A stretch of 57,723 bases of DNA, from NCBI GenBank assembly GCA_034431315.1, contig DAOUDK010000055.1:1-57723 (forward strand), read 5' to 3'. This document shows, in pieces, positions 40,652 to 49,336 of this stretch (position 1 is the stretch's first letter; every line of letters starts with the position of its first letter). The position numbers and the translations under genes are program-made. Below the pieces are notes generated by a model. That model had not been told where the DNA came from and did no database searches. It saw nothing but the letters and a program-made list of their open reading frames with translations. Source of the DNA: JAUWOY01 sp034431315 (lineage in GTDB: Bacteria > Chloroflexota > Anaerolineae > VGOG01).

Positions 40652-41764
40652 TTATTCCCCCTCGCAAAGCTCCAACCCATCCCAGGCCGGATCAGAGTTA
40701 GGGTTTATCTCCAGCGCCTTCTCCAACCACGGAATGGCCTTGTCGCACTCGCCCAGGTAGACATGCGAGAGGCCAAGCGCATAATAGTACTCCTCGGACC
40801 GGCCTCCCAACTCGATGGCCTGCTCAAAATTGGGGATGGCATCTTCGTAGTTTCGCTTCACGTAGTAGATAATGGCCAGGTGCGCGTAGGTACTGGCGTA
40901 CTCAGGATCAACCTCGATAGCCCTCTCCAGCTCAATTATAGCCAACTCGTAATCCCCCAGGTGATAGTGGGTCCAGCCCAATTGGTCGTAGCCCTCAGGA
41001 CTGTTGGGGTCAACTTCGGTGGCCCTCTGGAATTGGGCAATGGCCTGATCGTAATCGTCTAACACGCGGTAGTTGCGGCCCAGGCCAATGTAGAGATAGC
41101 TCAGCTGAGGCTGAAGGGACACCGCGATTTCGTATTCGGCGATGGCCCCTTCGTAATCCCCTTGTTTCTCCAGGACGTAGCCCAGGTTGCGATGGGCATC
41201 AACGCTGTTGTCGTCGAGCCAGACAGCCTCCTCAGCCGTTTCCAGCGCTCTATCCCAGCGCCCTGCGTCCACGTAGGCCTCAGCCAGATAGGCGTGGGCC
41301 TCGGCCGAATTGGGGTCGAGCTCAACAGCGCGCAGACAAGAGGTGATGGCTTCTTCGATTTGGCCGTCCCAATCCAGGGCCATGCCCAGAATGGCGTGGC
41401 TCTCCGCGCTCCTCGGATCGAGCTCGACGGCTCGCTGAGCCAGCTCCACTGCCTCGCTGGTGCGGCCGCGCAATGTCAACAGCTTGGCCAGGCGCACGTA
41501 GGCTGTAGCGTCCTCAGGGTCGAGCTCCGTCGCTGTCCGGTAGGCTTCAATGGCCTCGTTCAGCTTTCCCTCGCGGAAAAACGCCTGGCCTTCCACCAGG
41601 TAGGACTGAGCGGTTCTGGTGGGGACTGGGGTGGGCTTGAAAGGGCGCACCCAATCGGGCTGCTGAGTGATGATGTACAGACCCGCGGCGATGAGTATCA
41701 ACAGGATGAGCACGCGCAGGGGGGAAGATCCTCTCTTCCTCTTCTTCCTTGTTCCGATGTACAT
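40652..41764 (-). CDS. TPR repeat protein, membrane anchored
   Basis: A 370-residue protein with a basic N-terminus, one membrane helix (VLILLILIAAGLYIITQ) and about eight tetratricopeptide repeats from residue 50 on, each near A-x-A-x-Y-x-x-LG...A-x-x-x-Y-x-x-A-x-x-L-x-P (for example LNEAIEAYRTATELDPEDA). It is probably a scaffold on the cytoplasmic or outer face of the membrane. The gene begins 34 bp after the M28 peptidase stop, in a short GGATATT heptamer tract. Confidence 0.88.
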   Translation of the reverse strand: MYIGTRKKRKRGSSPLRVLILLILIAAGLYIITQQPDWVRPFKPTPVPTRTAQSYLVEGQAFFREGKLNEAIEAYRTATELDPEDATAYVRLAKLLTLRGRTSEAVELAQRAVELDPRSAESHAILGMALDWDGQIEEAITSCLRAVELDPNSAEAHAYLAEAYVDAGRWDRALETAEEAVWLDDNSVDAHRNLGYVLEKQGDYEGAIAEYEIAVSLQPQLSYLYIGLGRNYRVLDDYDQAIAQFQRATEVDPNSPEGYDQLGWTHYHLGDYELAIIELERAIEVDPEYASTYAHLAIIYYVKRNYEDAIPNFEQAIELGGRSEEYYYALGLSHVYLGECDKAIPWLEKALEINPNSDPAWDGLELCEGE

Positions 41765-41780
41765 CCCGACGCTCCTTTAC

Positions 41781-41797
41781 TGGATATTGGATATTGG
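41781..41797. repeat. Short heptamer tract (GGATATT)n
   Basis: GGATATTGGATATTGG: two full 7-bp units in the 33-bp gap between the M28 peptidase and the TPR gene. Confidence 0.6.
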
Positions 41798-43813
41798 CTA
41801 CTCCAGTTCGACCAGGTTGAGCTTGGCTAGTGTCTGGAAGTATTCAACCAGGAGCTCCACATCGCGCTGGCCAGTCTCTAGCTCTATCAAGTCGGCGATC
41901 TCCAGCAGGCTGCGCTTTCCATCGGCCCAATACACGGCCAGGGTAGGCAAGATACGAAATCCCTTCTTGTGCTCCTGGCGCATTTGCCACCACCGCTCCC
42001 GTTCTTCCTCGCTCAATTGGTGCAGATAGGGGCGCAAAGGGATGGGGCCGCGATATAGCCGCCTGGGCACCAACTCCGCTGCCTTCTCCTCCCATTCGTC
42101 CAGTTCCCGCTCCGACGCCGCCGGCAGTTCGGCCCGCTCCCCCGCGCAGACCCCGATGGCCTCCTCGCCTCTGGCCAGTTCCCTCTCGGCGAATTCGGCT
42201 ACTTCCTCCTGCCACCCCTCAACAGCGATCTCAGGACTCAGGCGATTCAGCGAGGCCAGGGCCTGCTGCTCGCGCTCGACCAGGTAGGCAACCTTCTTGC
42301 TCAGGAGGGCGACGGTCTCCACCAGCTTATCAGCCCCCTCTTCGCTACTGTGTGTTGCCTCAGTGACCTTCTCCTGAACGAGCCGCACCACGTCTCGCTT
42401 GAAACGGGCCGCCATCTCGTAGCCCAACCAGGTGGCCTCCTGCGAGCCAGCGTTGGCCAGGAAGTAGGCGTAGGTCGCGGACAGGCTCCCCACGCGGCCC
42501 AGCATGGCTGGATCAACTTTGTCGGGGGTATCCTGGGAGGTGTGGTAGAATTTGTCGGGCCACTGGATGATCATCGGCGTGGGCACCCCCACCGAGGGAT
42601 CGGAGAGGATGTAGTGGTCGCTGCCGCCACAGAAAGGGATCACGGCATGGCGAAAGAGCGCGTACTCTCCCGTCCCCCCCAAGGCTGAGGTCTCGCCCAA
42701 CAACTCCTCCCGCAGACGCGCCAGGAGAACGGGGGCAAAGGAGGGCATAGCCTGGGGCGGGCACTCGATGAGAAAGGAACTTCCGCACAGCTCCTGGTTT
42801 TGGCCCACCATGTCCAGGTTGAGACCGGCCACCATGCGCTCGATCTCATCCTCATGGGTAGCAAGGTAGGCGTAAGTGCCCGTCATCTCAGGCACCCACA
42901 GAAATCTGATGCCTCGTTTGGGTTGGGCCAACTCCCCCTCGTTAACCAGCTTTTGTAGAGTGCGGGCGATCTCCAGGGCCGTGGCCGAGCCTGAGGCATT
43001 GTCGTTGGCCGAGGGCCGGGGGTGGCAGAGATGGGCCACGATCACTACTTCTTGATTCGTTTCCCCCGGTATCAGAGCGGAGACCACCTCGATCTCCCCA
43101 TCGTAGAGGCGGCTGACCACTTTGGCCCGAACCTTGACTGGCGGCTCTCCATCCTGAGCCCGCTTCTTGATCAGCACCCGCAGCTTCTCACCCTCCCGAG
43201 GCGAGAGGACGAAGCCGAAGCACTTTTTCTCCTGACCTGTCCACCAGAAAGAAGTGTACTGGATGGCGTCGGGCACGTCCATTCGGGCGCGGACGGGCGG
43301 GGTCTCCCTCATGCCGTCGGAGATGATGCCCACAGCGCCGCGTTTCTCCACCGCTAACTCGCGCACCCGGTTCAGATCGCCTTTGGTGAATACCATCTTG
43401 CCCTTCAGGTGCAACCCTTCATAGTCCGCTCCCTCTTCGCCGTCCTCCAGGAGAACCACCTCCGCTTCTCCCTCGAAAGGCGCGCTGCGCTGGATGAGGG
43501 AGATGGGGCAAGCACGGAAATCGGCCAGCTTGCGCCGCTCATCCTCTGGCTCGACGAGATGCAGGGTGGCTTCCGTGGCCTCCCACTCCTGGAACATGCG
43601 AGCCGACCAGTACTGGGTCGTATCATCTGCAGGGAAGGATATGATCTCGGTCTGGACGCTCGCCTCGCGCAGTCGCTCCAGGCAATAATGGGCCGCCCGG
43701 CGGAAACCAGGGCTGGCTTGCATGCGGTGATAGCGAGCGATGTCTATCACGTAGCCCGTGGCCGCCTGCCCTGAGAACTCTTCTCGGATAGCTTCGAAAG
43801 CTTTCTCGAACAT
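41798..43813 (-). CDS. M28-like zinc aminopeptidase, two-domain
   Basis: A 671-residue metallopeptidase of the DUF4910/M28 type. Residues 1-230 form an N-terminal domain with a PA-like insertion; VVIVAHLCHPRPSANDNASG gives the first metal histidine and bridging Asp, FLWVPEMTGTYAYLA a further acidic ligand and GLNLDMVGQ another. FCGGSDHYILSDPSVGVP and FYHTSQDTPDKVD supply the last ligands. The C-terminal 80 residues look like a winged helix (AVYWADGKRSLLEIADLIEL). No signal peptide is seen, so it is probably cytoplasmic. Confidence 0.85.
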   Translation of the reverse strand: MFEKAFEAIREEFSGQAATGYVIDIARYHRMQASPGFRRAAHYCLERLREASVQTEIISFPADDTTQYWSARMFQEWEATEATLHLVEPEDERRKLADFRACPISLIQRSAPFEGEAEVVLLEDGEEGADYEGLHLKGKMVFTKGDLNRVRELAVEKRGAVGIISDGMRETPPVRARMDVPDAIQYTSFWWTGQEKKCFGFVLSPREGEKLRVLIKKRAQDGEPPVKVRAKVVSRLYDGEIEVVSALIPGETNQEVVIVAHLCHPRPSANDNASGSATALEIARTLQKLVNEGELAQPKRGIRFLWVPEMTGTYAYLATHEDEIERMVAGLNLDMVGQNQELCGSSFLIECPPQAMPSFAPVLLARLREELLGETSALGGTGEYALFRHAVIPFCGGSDHYILSDPSVGVPTPMIIQWPDKFYHTSQDTPDKVDPAMLGRVGSLSATYAYFLANAGSQEATWLGYEMAARFKRDVVRLVQEKVTEATHSSEEGADKLVETVALLSKKVAYLVEREQQALASLNRLSPEIAVEGWQEEVAEFAERELARGEEAIGVCAGERAELPAASERELDEWEEKAAELVPRRLYRGPIPLRPYLHQLSEEERERWWQMRQEHKKGFRILPTLAVYWADGKRSLLEIADLIELETGQRDVELLVEYFQTLAKLNLVELE

Positions 43814-43849
43814 AATCGTCTTCTCCTACGCTTCACGTTTCACGCCCAT

Positions 43850-43878
43850 ATAATATCACTATACTGAACACAAGTCAA
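43850..43878 (-). promoter_or_regulatory. Promoter TTGACT-N17-TATTAT for M28 gene
   Basis: On the minus strand TTGACT (43878-43873) and TATTAT (43855-43850) with a 17-bp spacer. Its -35 is 7 bp from that of the divergent promoter at 43886. Confidence 0.65.
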
Positions 43879-43885
43879 GGCCAAC

Positions 43886-43914
43886 TGGACAAGATAGCCG
43901 AAAAGGATTATAAT
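43886..43914 (+). promoter_or_regulatory. Promoter TGGACA-N17-TATAAT
   Basis: TGGACA (43886-43891) and TATAAT (43909-43914) point to the TPR/beta-propeller gene. Confidence 0.65.
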
Positions 43915-44010
43915 TCACCCATTGACAGAGGGGGAGGTATCGCCACGCAGACACAACATCGCCGAACAGCCCCAACCTGGCTTAAGGGCTTAGCCCTTTT
44001 CGTCATTCTC

Positions 44011-45660
44011 TTGCTCGTGGTCATCCTGGTCATCGGGGCGCTGGGAGTCTACCACGGGCTGCAAAAGCGCGACCGTCTGGCCCAAGAGACGGCGGAGGAG
44101 CATTACGCTGCCGGCCTGGCTCGTCTGCAGGACGGGGAATACGAGTTGGCCGTAGCCGAGCTGGAGCTGACCCTGCGCCTGGTGCCCGATTACCAGGATG
44201 CCGAGGAGAAGTTGAGCGAAGCTAAAGCCAAGCTCGAATCCCAGGAAACGCCCACGGTCGAGATGCACAAACAGGTCGCGGCCGACTTGTTCAGTCAAGC
44301 CCAAGCCTTTTACAATGAGGGCAAATGGGACGACGCAGTCCTCACGCTGGAGCGGTTGCGCACCCTGGATCCTGACTATGAGCCGGAGGCTGTGGAGGAG
44401 CTACTCTTTGCGACCTTCCATGACCAGGGCTTAGAATTAATCAACGAGGGGCGGCTGGAGGAGGCCCTGCGCTACCTGGACAAAGCTCTAGAGCTGAAGC
44501 CAGATCACGAAGATGTCCTAAAGCAGAGGAAACTGGCCGCGCTCTACCTGACGGCGATAAGCTATTGGGGCGCCGATTGGGACAAGGCTATCACCAACTT
44601 TTATGAGTTGTACAGCATCGAGCCGGATTACATGGACGTCATACAGCGGCTGCATGAGGCCTACATGAGTAAAGGAGACCTGTACGCCGATCAACACGAA
44701 TGGTGTTCGGCAGAGGATCAATACTCGCTGGCACTCGAAATCAAGCTCGATGAAGCTGGGGAGGAAAAAAGAGTTGAAGCCAACCGGCTGTGTTTGGGGG
44801 TAGCGCCTACTCCCGCTATCGCCAGCACCGTTGTCCCTGAATATACCGCTGGTTTACCACTGGGCAAAATCGCCCTACCCGTCTACGATCAAGAGAGAGA
44901 GGTCTACGAAATCTTCGTCGTGTACGCAGAGGACATGCATTGGATGAGAGTGGCCAGTTCTGCTGACCAACCACGCCTCAGCCCCGACGGGAAACGAATC
45001 GCCTTTCGCTCGCGACAGAGCCAGAAGCCCGGTTTATACGTCGTGGACATCGGCGGGGACAACGAGACAAGCATCACCGCCTCGGATGAGGCTGTCTCTC
45101 CCACCTGGTCGCCCGATGGGAAGCGCTTCGCTTTCGTCATCTACAACTTGGTACAGAATACGTGGCGGATTTATATCACCTCTGCTGATGGGCAGGGGGA
45201 GGCCAGGGAGCTGGTCTCTGGCTGGTCGCCGTCCTGGGGGCCCGAAGGTAACCTGGCCTACACAGGCTGCGACGAGGGCGGCGGACACTGCGGCATCCGC
45301 TTTACCACCGATGGCAACCTATCCAGTCCCATCTTGATCACCGCTGACGCCCGCGACATCGGGCTTGCCTGGTCCCCCGACGGGACGCAGATCGCCTACA
45401 TGTCCGATCACGACGGCAACTGGGAGATCTACACAGTTGGAGTGCCCTTTCCAGACGTCAGGCGGCTGACCATCAACGGCGCCAATGATGGCCTGCCCGC
45501 CTGGTCTCCCGACGGGCAACACCTCGCTTTCCTCTCCGACCGCGACGGCGTCTGGGCCCTCTACCTCATGAGACCCGATGGCAGCGACCAAACCAAAGTC
45601 TTCGACCTCGGCCCTGAGCTCCCCGATTGGCTGGATCAGAGCATCTCTTGGGCGCGGTGA
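44011..45660 (+). CDS. Membrane-anchored TPR and beta-propeller protein
   Basis: A protein of at least 549 residues: N-terminal membrane helix, TPR units (about 25-220, such as EEALRYLDKALELKPDHEDV) and a C-terminal TolB/WD40-like propeller (about 285-545) with repeats of the form SPDGKRIAFRS, SPDGKRFAFV, SPDGTQIAYMSDHDG and SPDGQHLAFLSDRDG. The open frame extends upstream to about 43939 and encodes a longer helix (WLKGLALFVILL), with GGGGAGG just before it, but no ATG, GTG or TTG; an ATC at 43939 is the only candidate start there. TTG 44011 is the first conventional start. Confidence 0.82.
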   Translation: MLVVILVIGALGVYHGLQKRDRLAQETAEEHYAAGLARLQDGEYELAVAELELTLRLVPDYQDAEEKLSEAKAKLESQETPTVEMHKQVAADLFSQAQAFYNEGKWDDAVLTLERLRTLDPDYEPEAVEELLFATFHDQGLELINEGRLEEALRYLDKALELKPDHEDVLKQRKLAALYLTAISYWGADWDKAITNFYELYSIEPDYMDVIQRLHEAYMSKGDLYADQHEWCSAEDQYSLALEIKLDEAGEEKRVEANRLCLGVAPTPAIASTVVPEYTAGLPLGKIALPVYDQEREVYEIFVVYAEDMHWMRVASSADQPRLSPDGKRIAFRSRQSQKPGLYVVDIGGDNETSITASDEAVSPTWSPDGKRFAFVIYNLVQNTWRIYITSADGQGEARELVSGWSPSWGPEGNLAYTGCDEGGGHCGIRFTTDGNLSSPILITADARDIGLAWSPDGTQIAYMSDHDGNWEIYTVGVPFPDVRRLTINGANDGLPAWSPDGQHLAFLSDRDGVWALYLMRPDGSDQTKVFDLGPELPDWLDQSISWAR

Positions 45661-45676
45661 GTAACGAGTCGCTCGT

Positions 45677-45731
45677 TTAAGCTCAAAACCCCGTCCCCGG
45701 GCCGCCCCGGGGCCGGGCCTTTGAGCCTTAA
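45677..45731. repeat. TTAAGCTCAAA palindrome
   Basis: TTAAGCTCAAA (45677-45687) and TTTGAGCCTTAA (45720-45731) flank CCCCGTCCCCGGG / CCCCGGGGCCGGG. Same family as 39745-39846 but without the nested short element. Downstream of the beta-propeller gene it may act as a terminator. Confidence 0.65.
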
Positions 45732-45777
45732 GTTGACACTGATGCATAAGCGAGTTTCAAGTAAAGGAGCAAAGATC

Positions 45778-46029
45778 ATGACTCAAGAGACCGTGAGACT
45801 ATGGATTCCCTTTGAAGCATTGGTTGACACCGTGAGAGAGTTAAGTATGAAAGATAAGCGCCGGCTTTGGGAACTGCTTGATGAGCAAATGGCCCAGGGT
45901 GAGGACGAAGTGTGGGAGCGAGACCAAACTGTTCAAGCTGAGATTCAAGAAGCCCGCGCTGCTTACCAGGCAGGAGACTATGTGACCATTGATGAATATA
46001 TGGCTCAGCGGCATGAGAAAGTCCGATGA
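45778..46029 (+). CDS. Antitoxin-like protein
   Basis: An 83-residue acidic protein (LVDTVRELSMKDKRRLWELLDEQ, then VTIDEYMAQRHEKVR) with the size, charge and placement of a RelB-type antitoxin. ATG 45778 has AAAGGAG upstream. Its stop overlaps the start of a RelE/ParE-like toxin remnant (ATGA). A specific family cannot be named. Confidence 0.6.
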   Translation: MTQETVRLWIPFEALVDTVRELSMKDKRRLWELLDEQMAQGEDEVWERDQTVQAEIQEARAAYQAGDYVTIDEYMAQRHEKVR

Positions 46030-46265
46030 GTTACCAGGTCATTGTTCCCAAGCCTGTGAAAAGGCAGTTGGTGTTGAGGAGTCCGTCGTCTTACTGCTCC
46101 ACTGCAAGCATCGGAAAGATGTGTACCGCTGATCCTCGTGACATCGGCCTCGCCTGCTCCCCCGGCGGGATGCACATTGCCTACATGTCCGATCACGATG
46201 GCAAAAAGTCCTCGACCTTGGGTCTGAGCTCCCCGATTGGTTGGATCAGAGTACATCCTGGGTGA
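46026..46265 (+). pseudogene. Broken RelE/ParE toxin joined to a propeller fragment
   Basis: The first 15 residues, MSYQVIVPKPVKRQL, match the start of RelE/ParE-family toxins. The toxin sequence then breaks off, and from about 46129 the DNA is a diverged, internally deleted copy of the end of the 44011 gene: RDIGLACSPGGMHIAYMSDHDG corresponds to its RDIGLAWSPDGTQIAYMSDHDG. The partial duplication ends with the same GAGGTGAGTAACGAGTC that follows the original gene. So a toxin was destroyed by an adjacent partial duplication. Confidence 0.7.
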
Positions 46266-46266
46266 G

Positions 46267-46325
46267 GTGAGTAACGAGTCAACGAATAACGGGGTAACGA
46301 GTCAACGGGCGACTCGTTACTCCGT
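46267..46325. repeat. GTAACGAGTCAACGA short-unit tract
   Basis: Seven- and eight-base units GTAACGA / GTCAACGA / ATAACGGG / GTAACGA / GTCAACGG end in the inverse GACTCGTTAC, so the tract can fold back. A short relative stands at 27679-27705. Confidence 0.65.
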
Positions 46326-46419
46326 TTCCTCATGGCCTCATTTTCTCACTCGACTTCCAACACAGGCACTGACGGCGTCGGCTGTGCCGTGCGCCGACGG
46401 TAGGGACGCGACGCCCCCG

Positions 46420-46592
46420 GTCGTACCGAAGAGGCAATCAGCGACTTCGAGGCTTTTCTAACCTGGCTGGACACGCAGCCTGAGTATCCTCAGGTGCTCT
46501 ACGGTGCTCACCGTAGAGCATGGATCGAGGCATTGCGAAGCGGACACAACCCGTTCAGTAAGGAAACCTTGCGAGCCCTTCGGACCGAATAG
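46420..46592 (+). pseudogene. Remnant of a TPR-type gene
   Basis: One frame reads GRTEEAISDFEAFLTWLDTQ, then ALRSGHNPFSKETLRALRTE and a stop at 46590-46592. This resembles the C-terminal end of TPR proteins common in Chloroflexota. There is no start and the upstream part is missing, so I call it a scrap. Confidence 0.4.
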
Positions 46593-46825
46593 CCAGCCAT
46601 AACATTGGCGTGCTTGCGCAGCGATTGTGCATACTCCACTATCACAACATGCAAGAGTATTGTCTGCGATGAGCACAACATATTGTAGGGTTGGAACTCA
46701 AACTAAGGTGTCAACCCCACCTCTGCTTGGGATGGCTACAAATAGTAAGGTTAACCGACTTGTCCCATATACCCATAGGGCTTTGTGAAACTCTTCGGCT
46801 ACGCACGCTCTTGGTTTCTTGAGAT
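46593..46825. other. Gene-free stretch before the NTPase operon
   Basis: No coding potential or recognisable repeat is visible. It lies between the TPR remnant and the promoter at 46826. Confidence 0.5.
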
Positions 46826-46854
46826 TTGACGTAGGGTTCGTTATGTGATACAAT
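46826..46854 (+). promoter_or_regulatory. Promoter TTGACG-N17-TACAAT for NTPase operon
   Basis: TTGACG (46826-46831) and TACAAT (46849-46854) with a 17-bp spacer; the leader is about 59 nt and ends with GGAGAG before ATG 46920. Confidence 0.75.
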
Positions 46855-46919
46855 TTGCATAAGTTAAGGTGGAGGTTGAGCTTCAACATTGTTCATGATC
46901 AATCTTATGGAGAGATCAA

Positions 46920-49301
46920 ATGGATCGCCAATGGTTGGAAGGACGGGTCGAGTGGTTCGATACTAAGAGCGGATATGGCTTTGTGCACCATGAGAAACAT
47001 GGCAAGGTGTTGGTCCACTCGCGCTCATTGGGGCATGGTGTGGACCCGACAATGATCAAGCCAGGGATTCTCGTTCGCTTTCGGCTTGATCAGGTGCGCC
47101 CCGGACCTGTTGGACGTTTGGTGACCCCTGTTGTTGAGGAAATCAGTGAGCAACCGCCTGTGGAAGCCAAGGCGGAACTCGAAGCGCAGGAGGTGTTGTC
47201 GCAGCCTGTTGAGAAAGGAATCAGCACTGCCGTATCGCCTGAGGATACCCTCTCGAGGTTGAAGACCCCCAGCGAATATCTCGCTGCGGCTCTCCTTTAC
47301 AGGGAACAGAAGCGATCGAAAGATGCTCGTCGAATTTACCAGGAGGGTCTTGAACGCGCTCCTGGTGTTCAACTCGTGCTCAGCTTTGCCGCATTCGAGA
47401 GGGGCGCAAACCGACCGGAGGCAGCGCGCAAAGTCTACCGGAAGGGAGTGGCGCTTTTCCCGAACCACCAGAAGCTCCATGAAGATGCCGGTGTCTTGGA
47501 ACTCAAGACGGGTCATCCCGGACAGGCCACTAAATACTTTGAGCGCGCCTTGGCCCTTGACCCGCCAAAAGGCAGTCGCGCTAACCTCAACCGATGGCTT
47601 GGGGCTGCGTACTTCCAGTTGGCCACTCAGCGAGCTGCGCGGATCAACTGGGATCTATTGGCGAAAGCCAAGAACAATTTGGAAAAGGCCAACCGGCTCA
47701 GGGGACTTAGTCTCAAGGAGGTCAACCTCCTGCATCGAATCAATGCTATCCGGATCAACGCTCGGGCATTTCGGAGCTTTGAGCTGTTCGAGCGGGCCGG
47801 ATTCGCCATTGTGCAGATCTTCCGACCAGACACTCACAACATAGACTTTATAGTTGAGCCCACGAGTGAGGAATTGCGCACGACGTACGGGCTGGAGGAG
47901 GCAATCCTGGTCCGGCATCTATTAACGGAACCGAAAATGATGGAGCTTCGGAATCTAGATGCGAAGCTAGAAGTTCTAACCAAGGAGGAGCGAGCGGATC
48001 CGAGTTTAGCGTTTCTAATCGTGAGGACGTCCAGGGCGCTGATGAGCGCCCTCCGACGACGTCTTGAGAGCGGGGGACAGCACACGACCATCATTCCCAT
48101 TGAGCTTCAGGCATTCGATGGTGATGCTGATACATCAAACCAATTCCGCAATGTCCTAGACCAGTGGTTATTCCGGCGGGACCTCTATCGAGATAATTTT
48201 CCGGTTAGTGGTAGCCATTTCTTCGGGCGGGAACGTCAGCTCAAGAGTCTATTTGCATGTGTTAGTGAGGGCCGGCATGTAGGGATTTTCGGGCTTAGAA
48301 AGGTAGGCAAGACATCATTCCTGTGGCGGGTGAGAGACAAGAGCGACTCTGATCTTGTTGCCTACGTGGATCTACTTGCCGTTCCATCTGCGGCGAAGAG
48401 TTGCAACTATGTGTTCTGGCTACTTGGGAATGAACTTGCGAAAGACTTCAGAAGGAAGTATCCAAATTTAGCAAAAAAGGTGGGCTTTAGAATGTTCGGC
48501 GTCTACGAGAACTTTGGGCCCCTTTTGGATACGCCAATCTCTCTTCTTTTTGACAATGATCTTAATAGACTTCGGAAAGCTTTGCTCCATGCGAAACTCG
48601 ATTCCCCTCCAAAGATTGTCATCCTCATCGATGAGGTCGAGCGTCTTCTCGCTGCTGGCAGTGTATCCAAAGGGTTCGAAGGATACCTCGACTTCTTTAG
48701 CTATTGGCGAGGGCAGGCACAGCAACATCGAGACGTGGTCACCGTTATTACCGGTGCCAACCCGGCTATTACAGAGCAGGCCCAGTGGGAGAAGATTGCC
48801 AATCCGGTTTACAAGTTTTATGAGGAGGAGTTCTTGCCACCATTTGATTTCGGTGAGTGCACTAGCATGGTGCGCGAGCTTGGCGTCGGGATGGGCGTCC
48901 GCTACACAGGAGGAGCGCTGAATAGAATCTACGGACTAACTGGAGGCCACCCGTTCATCGCGCGCCGACTTTGCAGCCGGATCTGCCAGCGCAGGCCAGC
49001 ACGTCCCCTGAAAGTTGATGAGCGCATGGTCCAAGATGCTATCCCCGACTTTATGCAAGAGGATTCCAGTTTATTCGACGAGATTCTAGAGCGACTTGAA
49101 AGGGACTTTACCCAGGAGTTGCAGGTTCTGGAGCTTATCGCTAAACGCAGGAAGGTCTCAAGAGAAGAAATACGAAAACTGGTGGGGCGACGCGCTGGGA
49201 CCATTATTCACCATCTGATTGGCTACCAATTGATCAGCCAAAGACACGGATGGTACCAGATTGGCATTGAGCTTCTTCGAGAATATATGCTAGACCGCTA
49301 A
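46920..49301 (+). CDS. Cold-shock domain / TPR / P-loop NTPase fusion
   Basis: A 793-residue protein. Residues 5-72 are a cold-shock-like OB fold (GRVEWFDTKSGYGFVHHE, RNP1-like SGYGFVHH). TPR-like helices occupy about 115-265. Residues 290-420 form a domain I do not recognise, ending at PVSGSHFFGRERQL, the usual entry to AAA/STAND NTPases. Walker A is GLRKVGKT (458-465), Walker B IVILIDEVERL (566-576), a sensor-like VITGANPA follows, and GLTGGHPFIARRLC is typical of ORC/STAND families. The C-terminal 65 residues form a winged helix. Composition is less GC-rich than the housekeeping genes. The partner starts 35 bp downstream. Confidence 0.8.
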   Translation: MDRQWLEGRVEWFDTKSGYGFVHHEKHGKVLVHSRSLGHGVDPTMIKPGILVRFRLDQVRPGPVGRLVTPVVEEISEQPPVEAKAELEAQEVLSQPVEKGISTAVSPEDTLSRLKTPSEYLAAALLYREQKRSKDARRIYQEGLERAPGVQLVLSFAAFERGANRPEAARKVYRKGVALFPNHQKLHEDAGVLELKTGHPGQATKYFERALALDPPKGSRANLNRWLGAAYFQLATQRAARINWDLLAKAKNNLEKANRLRGLSLKEVNLLHRINAIRINARAFRSFELFERAGFAIVQIFRPDTHNIDFIVEPTSEELRTTYGLEEAILVRHLLTEPKMMELRNLDAKLEVLTKEERADPSLAFLIVRTSRALMSALRRRLESGGQHTTIIPIELQAFDGDADTSNQFRNVLDQWLFRRDLYRDNFPVSGSHFFGRERQLKSLFACVSEGRHVGIFGLRKVGKTSFLWRVRDKSDSDLVAYVDLLAVPSAAKSCNYVFWLLGNELAKDFRRKYPNLAKKVGFRMFGVYENFGPLLDTPISLLFDNDLNRLRKALLHAKLDSPPKIVILIDEVERLLAAGSVSKGFEGYLDFFSYWRGQAQQHRDVVTVITGANPAITEQAQWEKIANPVYKFYEEEFLPPFDFGECTSMVRELGVGMGVRYTGGALNRIYGLTGGHPFIARRLCSRICQRRPARPLKVDERMVQDAIPDFMQEDSSLFDEILERLERDFTQELQVLELIAKRRKVSREEIRKLVGRRAGTIIHHLIGYQLISQRHGWYQIGIELLREYMLDR

Positions 49302-49336
49302 AGAAGAGAAAGCTGGGAGAGAAAGAGTTCAAGCCT

